Shown one piece after another: positions 6,285 to 6,288 of a stretch of DNA of 6,288 bases. A program made the translations under genes and the position numbers. Position 1 is the first letter of the stretch; every line of letters starts with the position of its first letter. Origin of the DNA: an uncultured Cryomorphaceae bacterium (GTDB taxonomy: Bacteria; Bacteroidota; Bacteroidia; Flavobacteriales; Schleiferiaceae); assembly GCA_937900215.1 (NCBI GenBank), contig CALCFH010000521.1:1-6288 (forward strand), in the 5' to 3' direction. Under the pieces are notes generated by a model. It worked only from the letters and a program-made list of their open reading frames with translations, had not been told where the DNA came from and searched no databases.

Positions 6285-6288
6285 AAAT

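Noticed and set aside
1..6288. Possible CRISPR array, tRNA, riboswitch or phage attachment site.
   Set aside because: No regularly spaced repeats, no cloverleaf pattern and no conserved riboswitch core were seen on either strand.

Overview
The window looks like a piece of a marine Bacteroidetes chromosome, probably Flavobacteriales or a relative. The evidence is a flavobacterial-type proteorhodopsin, a decayed CrtY-type lycopene cyclase, a membrane-anchored metallophosphoesterase of a form common in that phylum, weak Shine-Dalgarno sequences and moderate A+T richness. Taxonomy is inferred from protein resemblance only.

Layout: (1) 1-465 is the 3' part of a proton-pumping, green-tuned proteorhodopsin, closed by a strong intrinsic terminator at 476-523. 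(2) About 556-1211 is a lycopene beta-cyclase (crtY) pseudogene on the same strand, with several stops and at least one frameshift, that loses its C-terminal part. (3) 1243-1596 is the remnant of an IS3-family insertion sequence: orfA with an internal stop, a preserved A AAA AAG slippery heptamer, and the first codons of orfB in the -1 frame. (4) 1597-2285 has no recognisable gene apart from a 48-codon unknown ORF. (5) 2286-3233 (minus) is a complete APH/CHK-like small-molecule kinase. (6) 3329-3607 (minus) holds a 53-codon unknown ORF, possibly the end of a broken gene. (7) 3710-4519 (plus) is a complete amidohydrolase-2 metal-dependent hydrolase. (8) 4520-5048 is a gene-poor gap between convergent genes. 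(9) 5049-6284 (minus) is a complete metallophosphoesterase with several membrane segments and an internal Tat-like RRxF motif.

How the parts fit: rhodopsin needs retinal, which is cleaved from beta-carotene, the product of CrtY, so the dead crtY beside the rhodopsin is a meaningful neighbour. The strain must have another cyclase, or take up retinal or carotene, if the rhodopsin is used. The three intact housekeeping-like enzymes show no shared pathway. I found no CRISPR array, tRNA, rRNA, defence system or convincing novel multi-gene system. The main story is a decay zone of about 1.7 kb between the rhodopsin and the kinase.
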